Below the pieces are notes generated by a model. The model was not told the origin of the DNA, made no database searches, and saw only the letters and a list, made by a program, of their open reading frames with translations. From Krasilnikovozyma curviuscula (Eukaryota > Basidiomycota > Tremellomycetes > Cystofilobasidiales > Mrakiaceae): a stretch of 64,000 nucleotides of DNA. The stretch covers positions 62,001 through 126,000 of the forward strand of contig MVAQ01000022.1 in the NCBI GenBank assembly GCA_014825775.1, given 5' to 3'. This document shows positions 1 through 12,395 of the stretch, one piece after another. How positions within the stretch are numbered: position 1 is the stretch's first letter; every line of letters starts with the position of its first letter. A program made the position numbers and the translations under genes.

Positions 1-262
1 AATTCCCAGATACATCTCCATAGTAGTCGAACAACCCAATATTTCCATAGAGAGTGTTCGAGAGATCGGTGTTGAAAGCTTGCTGTTGTGGTTGATAGTG
101 AAACGGGGCTTGAGAGGAATGTTGCTGATGATGATATTGTGTTCGATAGTTTTCGTAGCTGAAATTTTGAAGCGCTAAATAACGCGGTTCCGTTTGAGAA
201 CTGGACTGAAAAAAGGCAGGCAAAGGCGGCTCTTCGGGTTCGTCTTGCTGTTGGTTCTGCAT
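1..262 (-). CDS. Gln-rich protein, N-terminal part (cut by window edge)
   Basis: An uninterrupted frame of 87 codons starts at an ATG on the minus strand (bases 262-260) and runs off the left edge. The protein begins MQNQQQDEPEEPPLP and is rich in Gln, Tyr, Phe and Ser with repeated QQ/HQQ runs, the composition of an activation-type disordered region of a fungal transcription factor. No DNA-binding domain is inside the window, so the regulator role is an inference. The very long gap upstream (over 2 kb to the next gene) also fits a regulatory gene with a large 5' region. It could equally be another low-complexity nuclear or RNA-binding protein. Confidence 0.55.
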   Translation of the reverse strand, partial: MQNQQQDEPEEPPLPAFFQSSSQTEPRYLALQNFSYENYRTQYHHQQHSSQAPFHYQPQQQAFNTDLSNTLYGNIGLFDYYGDVSGN

Positions 263-2382
263 GGGCTAGAACAAATGGCTCTATTGAAAAGCACAAGTCA
301 ATCGGACACGCTACGCCTTTATACTCGTCAGGATCCGCACCGACGCATCTTTTCCAGCGGTGAGTAATGGCCCACGTTAACTCAAGCCCTCCGATCGATT
401 CAAAACAATTGCAACGCCACTGGAAAAATCAAGGCCTGGGGAGTTGTCTCGACCGACTCTCCGAGATCGAGACACCGTGAAAGCTTGAGTAACGACGTCT
501 CGGTCGGTTTCGATGAAGGGAGAGAGATCTGAGAATTGGAGACTGATCGCGACGGACGTTCCAAGCTAGCGCGGCCGGGGTTACCCTACAGCAGAGTAAG
601 TGATGCTCCTCCAGGTAAGTAGTAGGACCTCTTCGCAGTCGACGGAGGTAATTTCACTACCTATCTGGATATGGAGTACTGAGGAGCGTGAACGAGGATC
701 ACCGCTACTACAGCAAAGGGACCAAATATATATATGCATCAAATCCCGAAGATTCGACGGAGACGCAGTTCTGTCCCCGTCGCATTGCTCCCTGCTGTAA
801 GTAGATGGAACTCAGTATGTACATAGCCCCTCAGATGACATGGGATCATCTTCCTAATAACTGATTTTTTAAATTTTGTTGGACTTCCTGCCCGAAATAT
901 CAAGGACGTCGGAGGTCGTTACTCCAATACCCCGAGCTGCTCTACTTCTCAACTCCATTCCGCTCTCGACAGCTTGTCGTCATTGATATCACTGGTCAGT
1001 ACCAAAAGCATTGATGTCAGAGCTGGAGCTAGATTAGGAGCCAGCTATTTCTTCTCTGCAGAGCTAGTCATCTTGTGAGCCTCCAGAAAACGTGTAACGG
1101 TATGTCCATTCAGTTTCTACCCAGCGTCTTCAATAAAAGCAACTCATACTTGAAGGTTTTCACGTCACGTTTGAAGTTGAAAACGAAAGGGTATTCCGAT
1201 GTACTATGTTCATGCCTCAAGAGAGCAGCCAATAACTGCTACAGCTTAATTGATTCCTCCTTGGTCTGAACAAGCAGCGTCTTTATTTGAGGTCAACCTA
1301 TTGCTGGACAAGGAGTGCTTGCCTTGGGAGCTACCTTCATATTCTTCTCTCTAGGCGATCCCAGGCTTCACCAACAATACTATCGCGTCTCTAATATCCA
1401 CCTCCAAATCTCGACAGCTACGCAGAACTTGGTTCAAATATCAAGTTGAGTTTGAGTTTCCATCGGTCTATGTTGGTGGTCCGCTCTCCTCCTTCTCCCA
1501 GACGTCATCTGGCATACCACTATTCTGTGTCGCATATCCTGTCGCTTGACAATCGACAGCGCGTGAGGACATCCGGAGGTTTCTAGTATAACTCTGTTCA
1601 CATCCTTGCTACGTCCTTCTTTAAATCTTCTGTGTATTGCAAGTCCTGCCAACTTGCGTTGGTGCCAATCTGAGGTCGTATAGCACGCCACCCCCAATGT
1701 CGTTATCTGGAACCAGAGCGTGATCATCTTCTGTGCTGTTCTCTTTCTCTCCCCCCACGTCCCATCTCTCTCTATACTAACTCGAATGCAGCTGGGTTCT
1801 ACCCAGAGAACCAGCTCGACAACTGTAGATCCAGCAGGAAGAGAGCCTCTCCCTTCGTCAGCAATGACGAGACTTCTGCCCTCCTCTTTACAGTACGCCG
1901 TTTGGAATTATTGGACAGCACAATTCCTGAAATTTTATCTATCAGCATCCCCCCATTCAGCGCCCTACTTCCTTTGGTTTCCCCATCAGCGTTGTAGCAA
2001 TGTCTCTCTGGAATACGTGCACTTGTTATTTCTCAGAACGGAGCTTGCCACCCACTTGCACCTGTGGAAGGCAGGCAGGCAGGACGCGGCGATTTTTGGG
2101 TCAGTAATATCATACGTTCCCCTCCTCGCTTCCCTGTTTTTTTGTGTCTTCTGCTGGGCACTAAAGAAGCATGACTAATCAGACGGTGCTCCTCGCTGTC
2201 CAGTTAAGCGCCTGTGAATAGTTGCCTCACGGAGTCGCCGCAATGACACTTTGGCTTCGATGCTGAATCAGCAGAAACACGTTCAGGCGCTGGACGACCT
2301 CGGTGAACTTAAAAAGTAGCTTGCTCTTCTCTTCCCCCATCTCCATTTTCTCACAACCCAACCCTCACACTAGGTAGCGACG
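263..2382. promoter_or_regulatory. Long divergent intergenic region
   Basis: About 2.1 kb separates the left-edge Gln-rich gene (minus) from EGT1 (plus). It holds only short open frames on both strands with no recognisable family, the longest 152 codons at 1720-2178. Scattered GTAAGT-like and CAG motifs could belong to introns of a long 5' leader or a noncoding transcript. I can support no gene here. Confidence 0.5.
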
Positions 2383-5300
2383 ATGCCTTCAGCTCCTCCC
2401 AGAATCATCTCCCTCGATCCTTCATCCATCCCCTTGATTGACCAGTTGTCCGCCGGCCTCATTGGCTCCAAGGATCTCATCGTTCCAGGAGATGAAGCGT
2501 GGGCTTACAGGAGAAAGATCAGCACTATGTGTGCCTATGATACTGAGGGCTTGAAGCTGTACGAAAAGTAAGTTCACTATTCATTGCACCGGTGGGGGGA
2601 TCGACTCCACAGATGAATGAAACAGCAGCTGAGCTGACCTCGATCTTCTTTTGTCGTCCTCTTCCACGCAGGATCACAACCGACTGTCCATCATACTACC
2701 TCTTCCAGGCTGAACTCTCTCTCCTCCAGAAATACTCTTCAGAAATCACCTCGATCCTCTTCCCAGCACCTGACTTCGCCACTGGTTCCGCGGCCACCGA
2801 TGATGAAGTAGTCGTCGACGACGCCGAATCCCAACAAAATTACCAAGCTCCCTCCCCAGGATCAAAAGCTTTCAAGCTCAAGGTTGCTGATTGGGGATCA
2901 GAGAGCGTTGGCCGCTGGAACGAAGGAGTCAACGGTGAAGATGGGATGAAAGGTAGAGGGCGTTCGTTCAACAGGAAGGACGACAATATTCCGCCCTCAG
3001 GTACCTCAACCTCAGCCCTGTTTTCGGACGTAGGATGTGGTATCGATCAAGAAAAAGAAGTACCACTATTCGATATCGGCCATTCTAGAGGAACCATCCT
3101 AGAGCTGGGCGCCGGATCCCTCTCCAAGACCCGTCACTTGCTTAAGTCCATCAAACCATCTCCAACATCTATCAAGAAGGCAATCTATCTCGCTCTTGAC
3201 CTCTCGTACGACGAATTGGAAAGAACTTTGATCGACTTAGGTGAAGAACTCACCTCCAGTGGTGGGGAGGAGGCTGTTGAGGTCGGAGGTGTTCACTCGA
3301 CTTTCGACGAAGGTTTGGACTGGATTAGAAATGGTTCACCCATGACTCCTTCCAGTGCTTCCTCTGTCTCGAGCTCACCCCGGTTGGCCTCGGCCATTAA
3401 AGCCAACAATCAGAAGGCCCCCACCAGTAACGAGGATGAGTCACCGCCACCCTTCACACACTCTACTCTTCCAGATACACCACCGCGATCCCCATCACCA
3501 CCAAAACTACAACAATCTATCCCTGTTTCTGATGACGGCAGTGTCGCCACGATGGATATTAGTGCCGCTCCAACACCGCCAACGCACATTCTGTTCTTGG
3601 GATCAAGCTTAGGCAATTTCTCAAGGTCGGACGCCGTTGAGTTCTTGAAGAGCTTACCATTGAGTGCGGAAGAGCAAGGTGGGCCCGGTGGGAAACTGGT
3701 GTTGGGCTTGGACAGCAGGAACGAAAAGAGTGTTGTTGAGCTCGCTGTCAGTTTTCTCTCCTTTTCACTTACTACAATTAGTTGGAAGGCCAAGAAACTC
3801 ATCATTTTCAATCATTTATGTGTTTAGTATAATGACCCTGCTGGAGTCACTCGTGACTGGGCGATGAACGCCCTGAAGGTTGCAGCCGCCGAGCTGGAAT
3901 CTCACGGCGGAACTGGACTCGTGGGCTCAAGCGACGGGTTTGAATACGAGGGAAGATACAATGTTGAAGAAGGTGAGCTCTTACTCAGGGTTGACTTCCG
4001 AGTCGTATTTACTGATATGAAGTTACTCCTTTGTCCTCTCCTGGCTAGGTCGTCACGAAGCTTACTTTAGAAGTCTTGTCGATCAAACTATTACTCTTCC
4101 ATCATCTACTTCCACCGAAGTTGAGAAGGTCAACATTGAGAAAGGCGAGCTGTTGAATTTCGAATGGAGTTACAAGGTGAAATCGATTATTCCCTTTCGA
4201 TTCATCTCTGCGTAACCAATGATACTGACGCACTTCCTCACGTCCCAGTACTCATTGGAGGAAGCTATGGAATTGTTTAACAAATCTAATCTCCGTCCAA
4301 TCACCCGATACGTCGACCCTTCCAACGGATACTCAATCTGGGTGCTGGAGCGCCCTAGTCTTCATTTCGGCACCATCGACTCGTCGCACACCCTCATCAA
4401 GGAAAAAGTCGACATAAAATCGCAGACGAAGGAATCAGCAGCTATCGAGAAGAAGAAGAGCCCGTATGGTGTTCCAAGCTTGGAAGATTGGGAGCAGCTG
4501 TGGAAGTATTGGGATGAGGTCACTCTCCAGATGATTCCAAAGGAGAAACTTATGGAGAGGTGGATCGATTTGAGAAATAAGAGTAAGTTCTCAAGTTCAT
4601 TGACAATATTTCTGATTTAGAACTGACTCCACCCTACGGCGATTAGACTTGTTCTACCTAGGTCATATCCCAACCTTTTTGGACATCCACCTGTCCAGGT
4701 TGTTGAAGGAGTCTCATACTGAACCAGAGCACTTCAAGGTAGGTGTTTGGTGTATATTCTAGCTCGTTTCTGGTTTTTGTTGACGCTGCTTCTTTCCTCC
4801 AGGATATCTTCGAGCGAGGTATCGATCCAAACGTCGATGACCCGACAATTATCCACTCTCACTCTACTGTCCCAGAGAACGATTGCGACTGGCCATCACT
4901 AACATCGATCATTGAGTTCAGAGACGCCGTTCGTCGCCGTCTCAGAAAACTCTACGCCGACATCGACTCAGGTGTCATACAACTATCTCGCTCTGTCGGC
5001 CGAGTCCTTTTTATGACGTTCGAACACGAAGCATATCATGTCGAGACCCTTCTATACATGATCCTCCAGGCTCCTTGTACCACGAAATCGTCTGTCATCA
5101 GACCTCCTCTCGGATTCACACCACCGCATTGGAACTCGTTGAAGATTCTCTGGGACCAGCAATACGCCCGAGACCTCCGGGAAGTATCCACTGTCACCTT
5201 TGAGCCAACTACAATCTCAATTGGCCACGACGATGTAGAGCGCGACGACGCCAAGTACCCCACTGCTGAGAGCTGGAACGTCGATGACCATCAGTTCGGT

Positions 5301-6056
5301 TGGGATAACGAGTCTCCTGCTCAACACAAAGTCAGTGTTGGAAAGTTTAAGGTGGAGAGAAAGCCAATCAGTAATGGCGATTTCCTCAAGTTCGTCAAAC
5401 GTAGTGGTGTCAGTGAGATGCCTTCTTCATGGGTGGAAGTTGAGGGTGAATGGAAGGCGAGTTGCTTTTCCGTCTTTCTACATCACTTTGATACTGACTT
5501 CTTCAACCAATTTGTATAGGTTCGAACTCTTTATGGCCCTGTCGATTTCTCCATCGCCCAGCACTGGCCTGTCATGGCTTCATACGACGAGCTCAACGCC
5601 TACGCGAAATCTGTAGGAGGTAGAATCCCAAATGAAGCCGAACTCAGGGTCTTCATGACCTCTCCTGATGGGGTTCAGGTTGACTCGTCGTCATCAGTTA
5701 GTTATATTTTTCTCGTTTTAAACTTTTGAGAACACCACTGACTTTGTATCTGATAGAATGTTGGCCTGAAGAATTGGCACCCAGTCCCAGCTCAACTTTC
5801 CACCTCATCCCTCCCAGGCCACAACGGAGGTGTCTGGGAATGGACTTCCACCCCATTTGGTGGTCTCGACGGCTTCGTTCCGTCTGATATCTACCCAGGC
5901 TATTCATCGGATTTCTTCGACGGCCATCACCATGTCGTTCTAGGCGGTAGCTGCTTGACGATTCCACGACAAGCGTCTAGAAACAGTCTTAGAAATACCT
6001 ATCAGCACAACTACCGCTTCGCTTGGGTTGGTGGTAGGGTCTGTTACAACCTGTGA
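2383..6056 (+). CDS. EGT1: Ergothioneine biosynthesis protein Egt1
   Basis: Fungal Egt1 makes the thiol antioxidant ergothioneine: it trimethylates histidine and then joins hercynine to cysteine as a sulfoxide. Nine exons (2383-2567, 2672-3746, 3828-3972, 4049-4176, 4249-4582, 4662-4738, 4803-5456, 5520-5696, 5757-6056) give 1024 aa. The N-terminal methyltransferase domain shows LELGAGSLSKT and LFLGSSLGNF. The middle DinB-like domain has the HX3HXE iron motif (HEAYHVE, near residue 722). The C-terminal FGE-sulfatase-like domain ends RFAWVGGRVCYNL. Spacing between the two methyltransferase motifs is enlarged by a Ser/Pro-rich insert, making the protein longer than the family norm of about 800-880 aa. 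Intron 7 is GC-AG. Cytosolic role expected. Family call is firm. Confidence 0.93.
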
Positions 6057-6387
6057 GTGATGGACCCCAAAACAGAAAGAAATGGGGTTCAAATAAACAT
6101 GAATATTAAATGTACCTATGTATGCACACAATATTGTAACATCAGATTTGCTCCCTGGAAAGCAAGCTTTTATATAAAGCAGAATTAGCAGAAAATATGG
6201 TACGCGCAGCAAAATGGAGCTCAGACATTTGCCATCAAACACCACCCCAATGGTCTAAGTTGCTACACCGAAGACTTCCAGAAACATTTTCGTACCCATC
6301 AATTCAGTGCATACAACTCTTACGGCGTCTGGTCTGGTGTGAGACAGCCAGCCTTCAGTCAGCCTGAAACGCTCCGTCTAGCAGTCG
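6057..6387. other. Intergenic, EGT1 3' end to XPT1-like start
   Basis: 331 bp between two plus-strand genes. It is AT-rich just after the EGT1 stop, which suits a 3' end, and must also carry the promoter of the next gene. No further feature seen. Confidence 0.6.
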
Positions 6388-8744
6388 ATGCTCAGAGCCT
6401 CAAAGCTAGGATTAGCTGTTGTTACATTCACCGCTGGTCTTCTTGCTTGGTACTTCCTTTCATCAACCCCTCTACCACCAGATGGAGAGCTTCATCGCCA
6501 TTTTTCTCTCGCCAAACTCTCAAAAGCAGTAACTCACCTTGACGATGTCCCAATCCTCAACGATGCCCAGCTGGAAACCTGGCTAGGTCAAGGTGACCTT
6601 TTAAATAATGAACAAATGTGGGTGGAGCCCAAGCTTGACGTGAGCATATCATGAGCTGGGGTGGTGGAATGGTTCGGTTCTGTTTCTGACTTGTACCCCT
6701 TTCGCAGATTGTTTACATATACGCCAACTACTCCGACCCTGAACTGATGGAACAGTTCCAGAAACGCCTTCACAGTGCCAACACTCAGCCAAGTTGGGGA
6801 CCTTACGAGTATCGTGCTCGAACGCCAAAGGAAGAACTGCAGTACTCGCTGCGCTCTGTTGTCAGGTCCCTTGGTGAACAAAAGAACATCGACAAGGTCT
6901 GGGTCGCTTTACACGACTGGGATGTACTGATTGATGAGAATTCTCCTGGAAAGGGTAGCATGAGAAGGGGTCAGAAGATTTCTTGGTTGGACGAAGATCA
7001 AGATGAGGCTGGTGTGGTCGTCAAGCAGATTTGGCACAGCGATTTGTTCACTACAGTGAAGAATCATCAGAAAATGGCTCTTCCTACTTTCAATACGTGA
7101 GCACATCTATGAGCAATCCTCCACCGCTCGTCGCTGATCAGCTAAACCTTTTCTCATTGAAGTTTCGCCATCGACGCCCAACTTGTCAACATACATGCTT
7201 CGTCGCCTTATTTCCTCTACATGAATGCTGATAACTTCATGCTCCTCTCGCTATCCATTTCAGATTGGACGAGTCCACTCTATGGTCCAACATTCAGGTT
7301 GGGCAACTGGAGGCAGAAGGAGACTGTCGGCGTGACGGAATCTACTTGGCCAGCTTGCTCAACGGAAGATGCTGCTCTGGAAAGGGCTAACTGGCTACTG
7401 AGTAAATCTTTTGTCATCTGATCTTTCCCTTTTAATTGACTCTGAGTGCTTGTTACTGCTCCCGAAGGTGAACGGTTTGGCGCCCGCAATCGTCTCAAAT
7501 TGAAGAACCAGCCACGAATCCTCTCCCGTCCGCTGCTCCAAGAAACACGTTTAATCTGGTCTTCAGACCTTCTCGCTGCCTCGTTCCGTCCATTCAGAGA
7601 GTTCATGCCCTCATCCGATCCCGTCAACGGACAGCATGTCACCGATATCTCGATTCACTTCCTCACCACACACCTCCTCATCGAACGCGCTCGAGAGGCC
7701 ATGCTCTGGGTTTGGGTTGTTGGTGTTATTGGAGAGAGGAACAAAGGGGTGTGGAAGGCTGAAAGCGCGAAGAAGTACGTTTGGGACGTTCTTGGTGGGG
7801 AAGGGAGGTTGGTGATGACTGTTGTGAGGGAGGACAGAGTGGTGAGGACATCGAAACAAGTGAAGGAGGTGTTCTCCAAGATTGGGGTTGAGCCGCCCAT
7901 GTGGACCAAAATCTTGACTTGTGAGCTTTCTGTTTAAATCGGAACTGTTATTCTGAAGTCGTTGGCTCTGACTTGTTGTGTATTTTAGCTAGCCTTGACG
8001 GACCACTACCCCCTTACGGAGCCTCGGTGGACCCGTGTAAAATGAACTTTTCTCGGTGCTTTGGGAAAGACTTTTGGGATGAAGGCAAGGACATTAGTGC
8101 TTCTGACATGTTCAAGCGTCTTGCGTTCGTCAACCCAGAATGTGGTGATTGTCGTACGTCCTTTTTTTCTTCTTCCACCATTAGGTCTCAGGAAGCGCTT
8201 TCTCATTCCTCTTCTTTCGTTCTACTCAGTCCTTTCTGGTCTCATCAATCACTCTGGTTCTGCAGGCATCAGCACGATCTTACCACCTCCGTCTGCCCAT
8301 CGTTCCTCGAAAGAACTAGTTTCTCAACCCAAGATGCCTCTTACAGCCTCATGGGACAAAACCGATTTCTCCAAAAAATCCGTAATGGGTCAAGATTATG
8401 GGAAAGTCGATTTTAGGAAGTGGTCCTTGAGGTTGATTGCGAGGTATCAGTACTCAACAGGTAAGTAGCTTCTCCCTTTCGCAGGCAACCTTTGCTAAAG
8501 TGTCCACTCTTTCGTTTCAACGATAGGTTACTCTAACTCTAAGATTCACATCTTCCGCGATCTCGGAGCGATGGAAGATGTCATTTTCAAGACCAAAATG
8601 CACCCAGCGCTCTCGCTGCTTGTGTTGGAGAACGAAGTGTTTGAGAGGAAGAACGTAGCGGAGGTTTGGGAGAAGGAGAGGGAATATCTGCAGAGTCGGT
8701 TTGGGGAGAGGGGGCTTTGGGAGAAGTTCGACGAACTTCCATGA
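6388..8744 (+). CDS. XPT1: Stealth-family glycan phosphotransferase, Xpt1-like
   Basis: Seven exons (6388-6639, 6708-7096, 7163-7401, 7468-7920, 7989-8153, 8266-8460, 8527-8744) encode 636 aa. A single hydrophobic segment near residues 8-25 after a short basic start indicates a type II Golgi membrane protein. The Stealth CR2-type core is visible as ELQYSLRSVVRSLG, then LPTFNTFAIDAQLVNI and SPYFLYMNADNFM; the family normally reads FLYFNDD here. Cryptococcus Xpt1 transfers xylose-1-phosphate to mannosides on protein glycans, and this is the Stealth protein known in that group, so the gene symbol rests on family membership plus taxon. The first conserved region (IVYIYANYSDPE) is divergent from the usual YTWVDGxDP. 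Substrate is not shown by sequence. Confidence 0.7.
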
Positions 8745-9214
8745 TAGCTGAAGCACTCAGCTCAGCTTAAACAATCAGCGGCGAATCGCGATCTTGTCTC
8801 TTGACAAAGGACGAAGCCTCGGTCAACGATCATGCATCTTCGAAGTTATAGACAAATTTAGTGATTTATGTCTGTAGGAAGCTGCTGTGTTCTCGTGAAT
8901 GTTGCAGGCGCCATCGTAGAAAGGTGTGCAGGTAACCCTTTGCGCCTCTACCATAGCAAGACCGAGAGTTCAACGTGATATTCGTCATTTATTTTGATTA
9001 AAGAAAGTGCTTACTCCACCCACCAGAGAACTAGAATAACTTGAAAGTAGCTCGCTGCTCATTGCTTCACGGAAAAAATCTTGTATCCCAAGTTGGCCGC
9101 CAACACCATCTTGACTAAGGTTCAGTCAGCACTTCCTACAGTGAGCTTCAGTCTCCTTCAGATCTTCTCTGAGTTCGCTACTGATTCTTACCTTTCCAAC
9201 CCAGCTTTCCAGCC
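8745..9214. other. Intergenic, no feature seen
   Basis: 470 bp between two plus-strand genes. It must contain the XPT1-like 3' end and the ADE1 promoter. CT-rich runs lie just before the ADE1 start. Nothing else recognised. Confidence 0.6.
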
Positions 9215-10491
9215 ATGCTTCAAACCGACTGCCCAAAACTGAGCCTGCTCGCTCGAGGCAAGGTCAGAGATATCTACTCGATCCCAGGGGAGGACGACTG
9301 CTTGCTGTTTGTTGCTACCGACAGAATCAGTGCCTACGATGTCATTCTTGACTCTGTGAGTGATTCGTTGCTGTCATAAGACCAATTTAATCCCAATGCA
9401 TGAAAAGCAAACCCAGATTTCTGACCTTGCCTATTTCTTGATACTACACCGCCAGTCCATTCCAAACAAAGGCAAGCTCTTGACCCAGCTCTCCCTCTTC
9501 TGGTTCCACAAGCTCGCCCACATTATCCCAAACCACCTCATCCTGCCGCAAACGCTCGAGGCGACCGAATTTGACAAGTTTCCCCAGCCGGTACAGGAGT
9601 ACAAAGATCAGCTCGAGGGCAGGTCGATGATTGTCAAGAAGTGTGAGGTTGTCAAGATCGAGGCTATCGTGAGGGGATACATCACTGGTAAGTTGGCGTT
9701 TTGAGTCATGCTTCGAGTGAGAGCGGGAAGCATGGTTCTGACCTTTCTTGATGACTTATCAGGCTCTGGCTGGGCTGAGTATAAGAAGTCGGGAACTGTA
9801 CACGGTATCCCTCTTCCACCAAACCTTGTTGAATCTCAGAAACTATCAGAGCCACTCTTCACGCCGTCAACGAAAGCGGACCAAGGTGATAAGGACGAAA
9901 ACATTCACCCAAGCAAAGGTGAGTTCCTGTGATGATACTTTTTTTTCCTAGATATCTTAAGCTTGTCTTCTCTGACCTTGGTTGCGTTTGTCTCCGCGTG
10001 GCGTACCTTCAGTGGTGGAGATGCTTGGTGCTGCACTTGCAGGCAAGATTGAAGCTGCAGCCATCGCTCTTTACAGTAAGGGACACAAATCTCACTGTTT
10101 ATTCTGAACAACCTTCGAGATATGCTGACACTTAAAGTACTCTCCTTTCTTCTCAGGTGAAGCCGCCGCCCACGCCTTGACAGTTGGTCTCATCCTTGCC
10201 GACACCAAATTCGAATTCGGCCTCCTACCCTCGTCCGAACCATCCCAACCCCCGACGCTCATACTCATCGATGAAGTTCTCACTCCCGACTCGTCACGAT
10301 ACTGGTCTGCTGCCAACTATGCGCCAGGTCGCGGTCAGGAGTCGTTTGACAAGCAGTTTGTGCGAGACTGGCTAGTCGCTGGTGGACTCAAAGGTAAAGA
10401 AGGTGTGAAGCTTCCTGAAGATATTGTTAAGAAGACTGTGGAGAGGTATGAGGAGGCTTACGAATTGGTCACTGGCGCCAGGAAGGCTTAA
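9215..10491 (+). CDS. ADE1: SAICAR synthetase (purine biosynthesis)
   Basis: Phosphoribosylaminoimidazole-succinocarboxamide synthase joins CAIR and aspartate using ATP in de novo purine synthesis, in the cytosol. Five exons (9215-9355, 9456-9687, 9763-9918, 10013-10075, 10157-10491) give 308 aa, the normal length. Family landmarks in order: [13 protein letters not shown] at the ATP-binding start, [38 protein letters not shown], the helix ending [22 protein letters not shown], and [14 protein letters not shown]. All splice phases close. The protein is a single-function enzyme, not fused to AIR carboxylase as in animals. Confidence 0.96.
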
Positions 10492-10785
10492 ACTCGCTTC
10501 CCACCTTTCACTTTTCGCTGCTCTATTGTGTCCTTTCTTCCTCTCGCTTAAGATATCATCTTTACTACTTTGAAATGCATTTCGCACAGTACTCTTATAT
10601 CGCAAGATGTCACGTGGAATCGCTAATCATGGCGACGGTGACAAGCGTACGTGGAGCGCCGAACTATAGTCGAATAAATTGTGAGCACAGACACGGGCGG
10701 AAGCTTCACTTCAACCCAGCAAAAGGTCGAGGGAGACTAGGAAGCTACAGTAGTCTTCGCAGAAGAGGTATAAATCAGAATCAAG

Positions 10786-12395
10786 ATGGGTCTTCTTGGT
10801 CTTCTGTCCAGGTCAAGCTCGTACGTCCATCCTCCTCGTTGAGAGAAGGGAGCCGTATCGCTTTTTGGCGTCTCGTGGCCGTCTCATTTTCTGATTAACA
10901 TTGATTCTTTCTCTTCAAACAAACAGTAACATCATCTCACTCCTCTACCCGTCCTACTCATCCTACAAGGCCTTCACCACATCAGACCGACCCTCTACCG
11001 AACGCTGGCTCGTTTACTGGACCGTCCTGGGCTCGCTCATGGCTGCTGAAGGTGTCCTTGGATGGATCATTAACTGGATACCATTCTATCAGGAGTTCAG
11101 GCTGCTGTTTGTTATTTGGATGGTGCTGCCACAGAGTGAGGTGAGTTTGAGATTCGCTTGAAAAGGTAACGAGGGCTGTTGTCAGGAGAGTGAGTGGTTT
11201 GGTTCGGTGCGTGATGTAGGAGGTAGACTCTTCTCTGTCACCTCAGAACTAGAGACGCTGGAATTCTTGAGGGTACCGTAGTTCGAATGACAGCTGTCTC
11301 TCTCTACTGTTGTGGTTGCTCGTTTAAATCTGTACCATAAGAAGCTGATACTCCTCGCATGCGGTCGCGCTTCAGGGCTCCACCTACATCTACCAGTACT
11401 TTCTTCGACCCTTCTTCAACGAACATGAACGCGATGTGGATGCTATGCTAGGAGATATGAGATACAAAGTTGGAGGGTTGCTTGGTAAAGCGATCGGCTG
11501 GATGTGGGATCGGTTGAGGGAGAACCTGAACGTGAGTCATTTTCTTTGCTCTCGCTCCTAACCCTAACTTTGTAAGCCGACTCTCTCTCTCTCTCTTCTT
11601 CTCTGTCTATCTTATTGGGTGGGCTAGCTCCCCAACTTCCCAAGCGGTCAACAAGTGCCCGTCGGTCTGACAGGCACAGCGCCTTCTCGACCAGTAGAGT
11701 GGACCGCTCCAGGCACGCAACAGCCTTACCCTCAAACAACGCAGCATCAGCAGTATCCAATCCCTCCTTCCCTCCATGCCCAACCACCCACCCCCGACGG
11801 AAACACTCGACCTGGCTTCCCACCACAGCAGTCCTCGTCTGCCCTGAGCTACGCCTCCAGCTTGTTCACGCACTACGCCCCGATCGCCTTTGCCGCCGCA
11901 TCTTCACATCTCGGACCACAACAACCAGGAGGACTAGGAGCAAGAGACCGTTCCGTGTCTGGTCCAGCAACCGTCAACCGCCCCGCCGCGATGTTCGAGA
12001 TGCGCCAACAGCAGCAGTACGCTGCCTTGAGTGCGACGGCGCCCCCTCCGCGCACCCAACCGGGCTCAAGTCCATCACAAACCATGAGTAGTGCACGTGC
12101 GCAGATGTCGGCCGGGGAAATTAGACAGCGTCGCGCTCAGCTCGAAGCGGAACTTGCTGCTCTCGCATCCCCTGGTCCTACGCCGAGAAGTGTCTCTCCC
12201 GCTGGCAGCGGAAATGGTGGATACGACGAGATTCATATGGAAGAGGTTGATGTTGTTATTGAGGGCGAGGAGGGAGCCGGGATGGCTGGTGTTGGCGCGA
12301 AGGCGAGCTGGTTCGGATGGGGAGGCAGTCCAACGGCGGCTGGAAGAGATAGTTATGCGAGTGTTCCTACAACTCATCATGAGAAGCAGGAGTAA
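10786..12395 (+). CDS. REEP/TB2-DP1-HVA22 ER-shaping protein with long tail
   Basis: Four exons (10786-10820, 10927-11140, 11376-11531, 11628-12395) give 390 aa. Residues 1-135 carry the TB2/DP1/HVA22 hairpin domain: LLYPSYSSYKAF, the hydrophobic WTVLGSLMAAEGVLGWII, then RLLFVIWMVLPQSEGSTYIYQ and an amphipathic helix. Such proteins bend tubular ER membrane. The domain starts at the very N-terminus and is followed by a 250-residue Gln/Pro/Ser-rich tail, which is closer to the REEP1-4 type (S. pombe Rop1) than to the short Yop1/REEP5 type. The tail has an acidic stretch near the end and no known domain. The 5' end of exon 1 is only 12 codons long, chosen because it restores phase. Confidence 0.85.
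11581..11596 (+). repeat. (CT)8 microsatellite
   Basis: Perfect CT dinucleotide run in the third intron of the REEP gene, just upstream of the acceptor, where it may serve as the polypyrimidine tract. Confidence 0.8.

Noticed and set aside
1720..2178. 152-codon plus-strand frame in the long left intergenic region
   Set aside because: Composition looks like translated noncoding sequence (many Leu, Ser, Cys, Trp), no family motif, no matching exon structure.
3355..3612. 85-codon His/Pro-rich plus-strand frame inside EGT1
   Set aside because: It is the alternate frame of the repetitive Ser/Pro insert of EGT1, and similar antisense frames there have the same cause.
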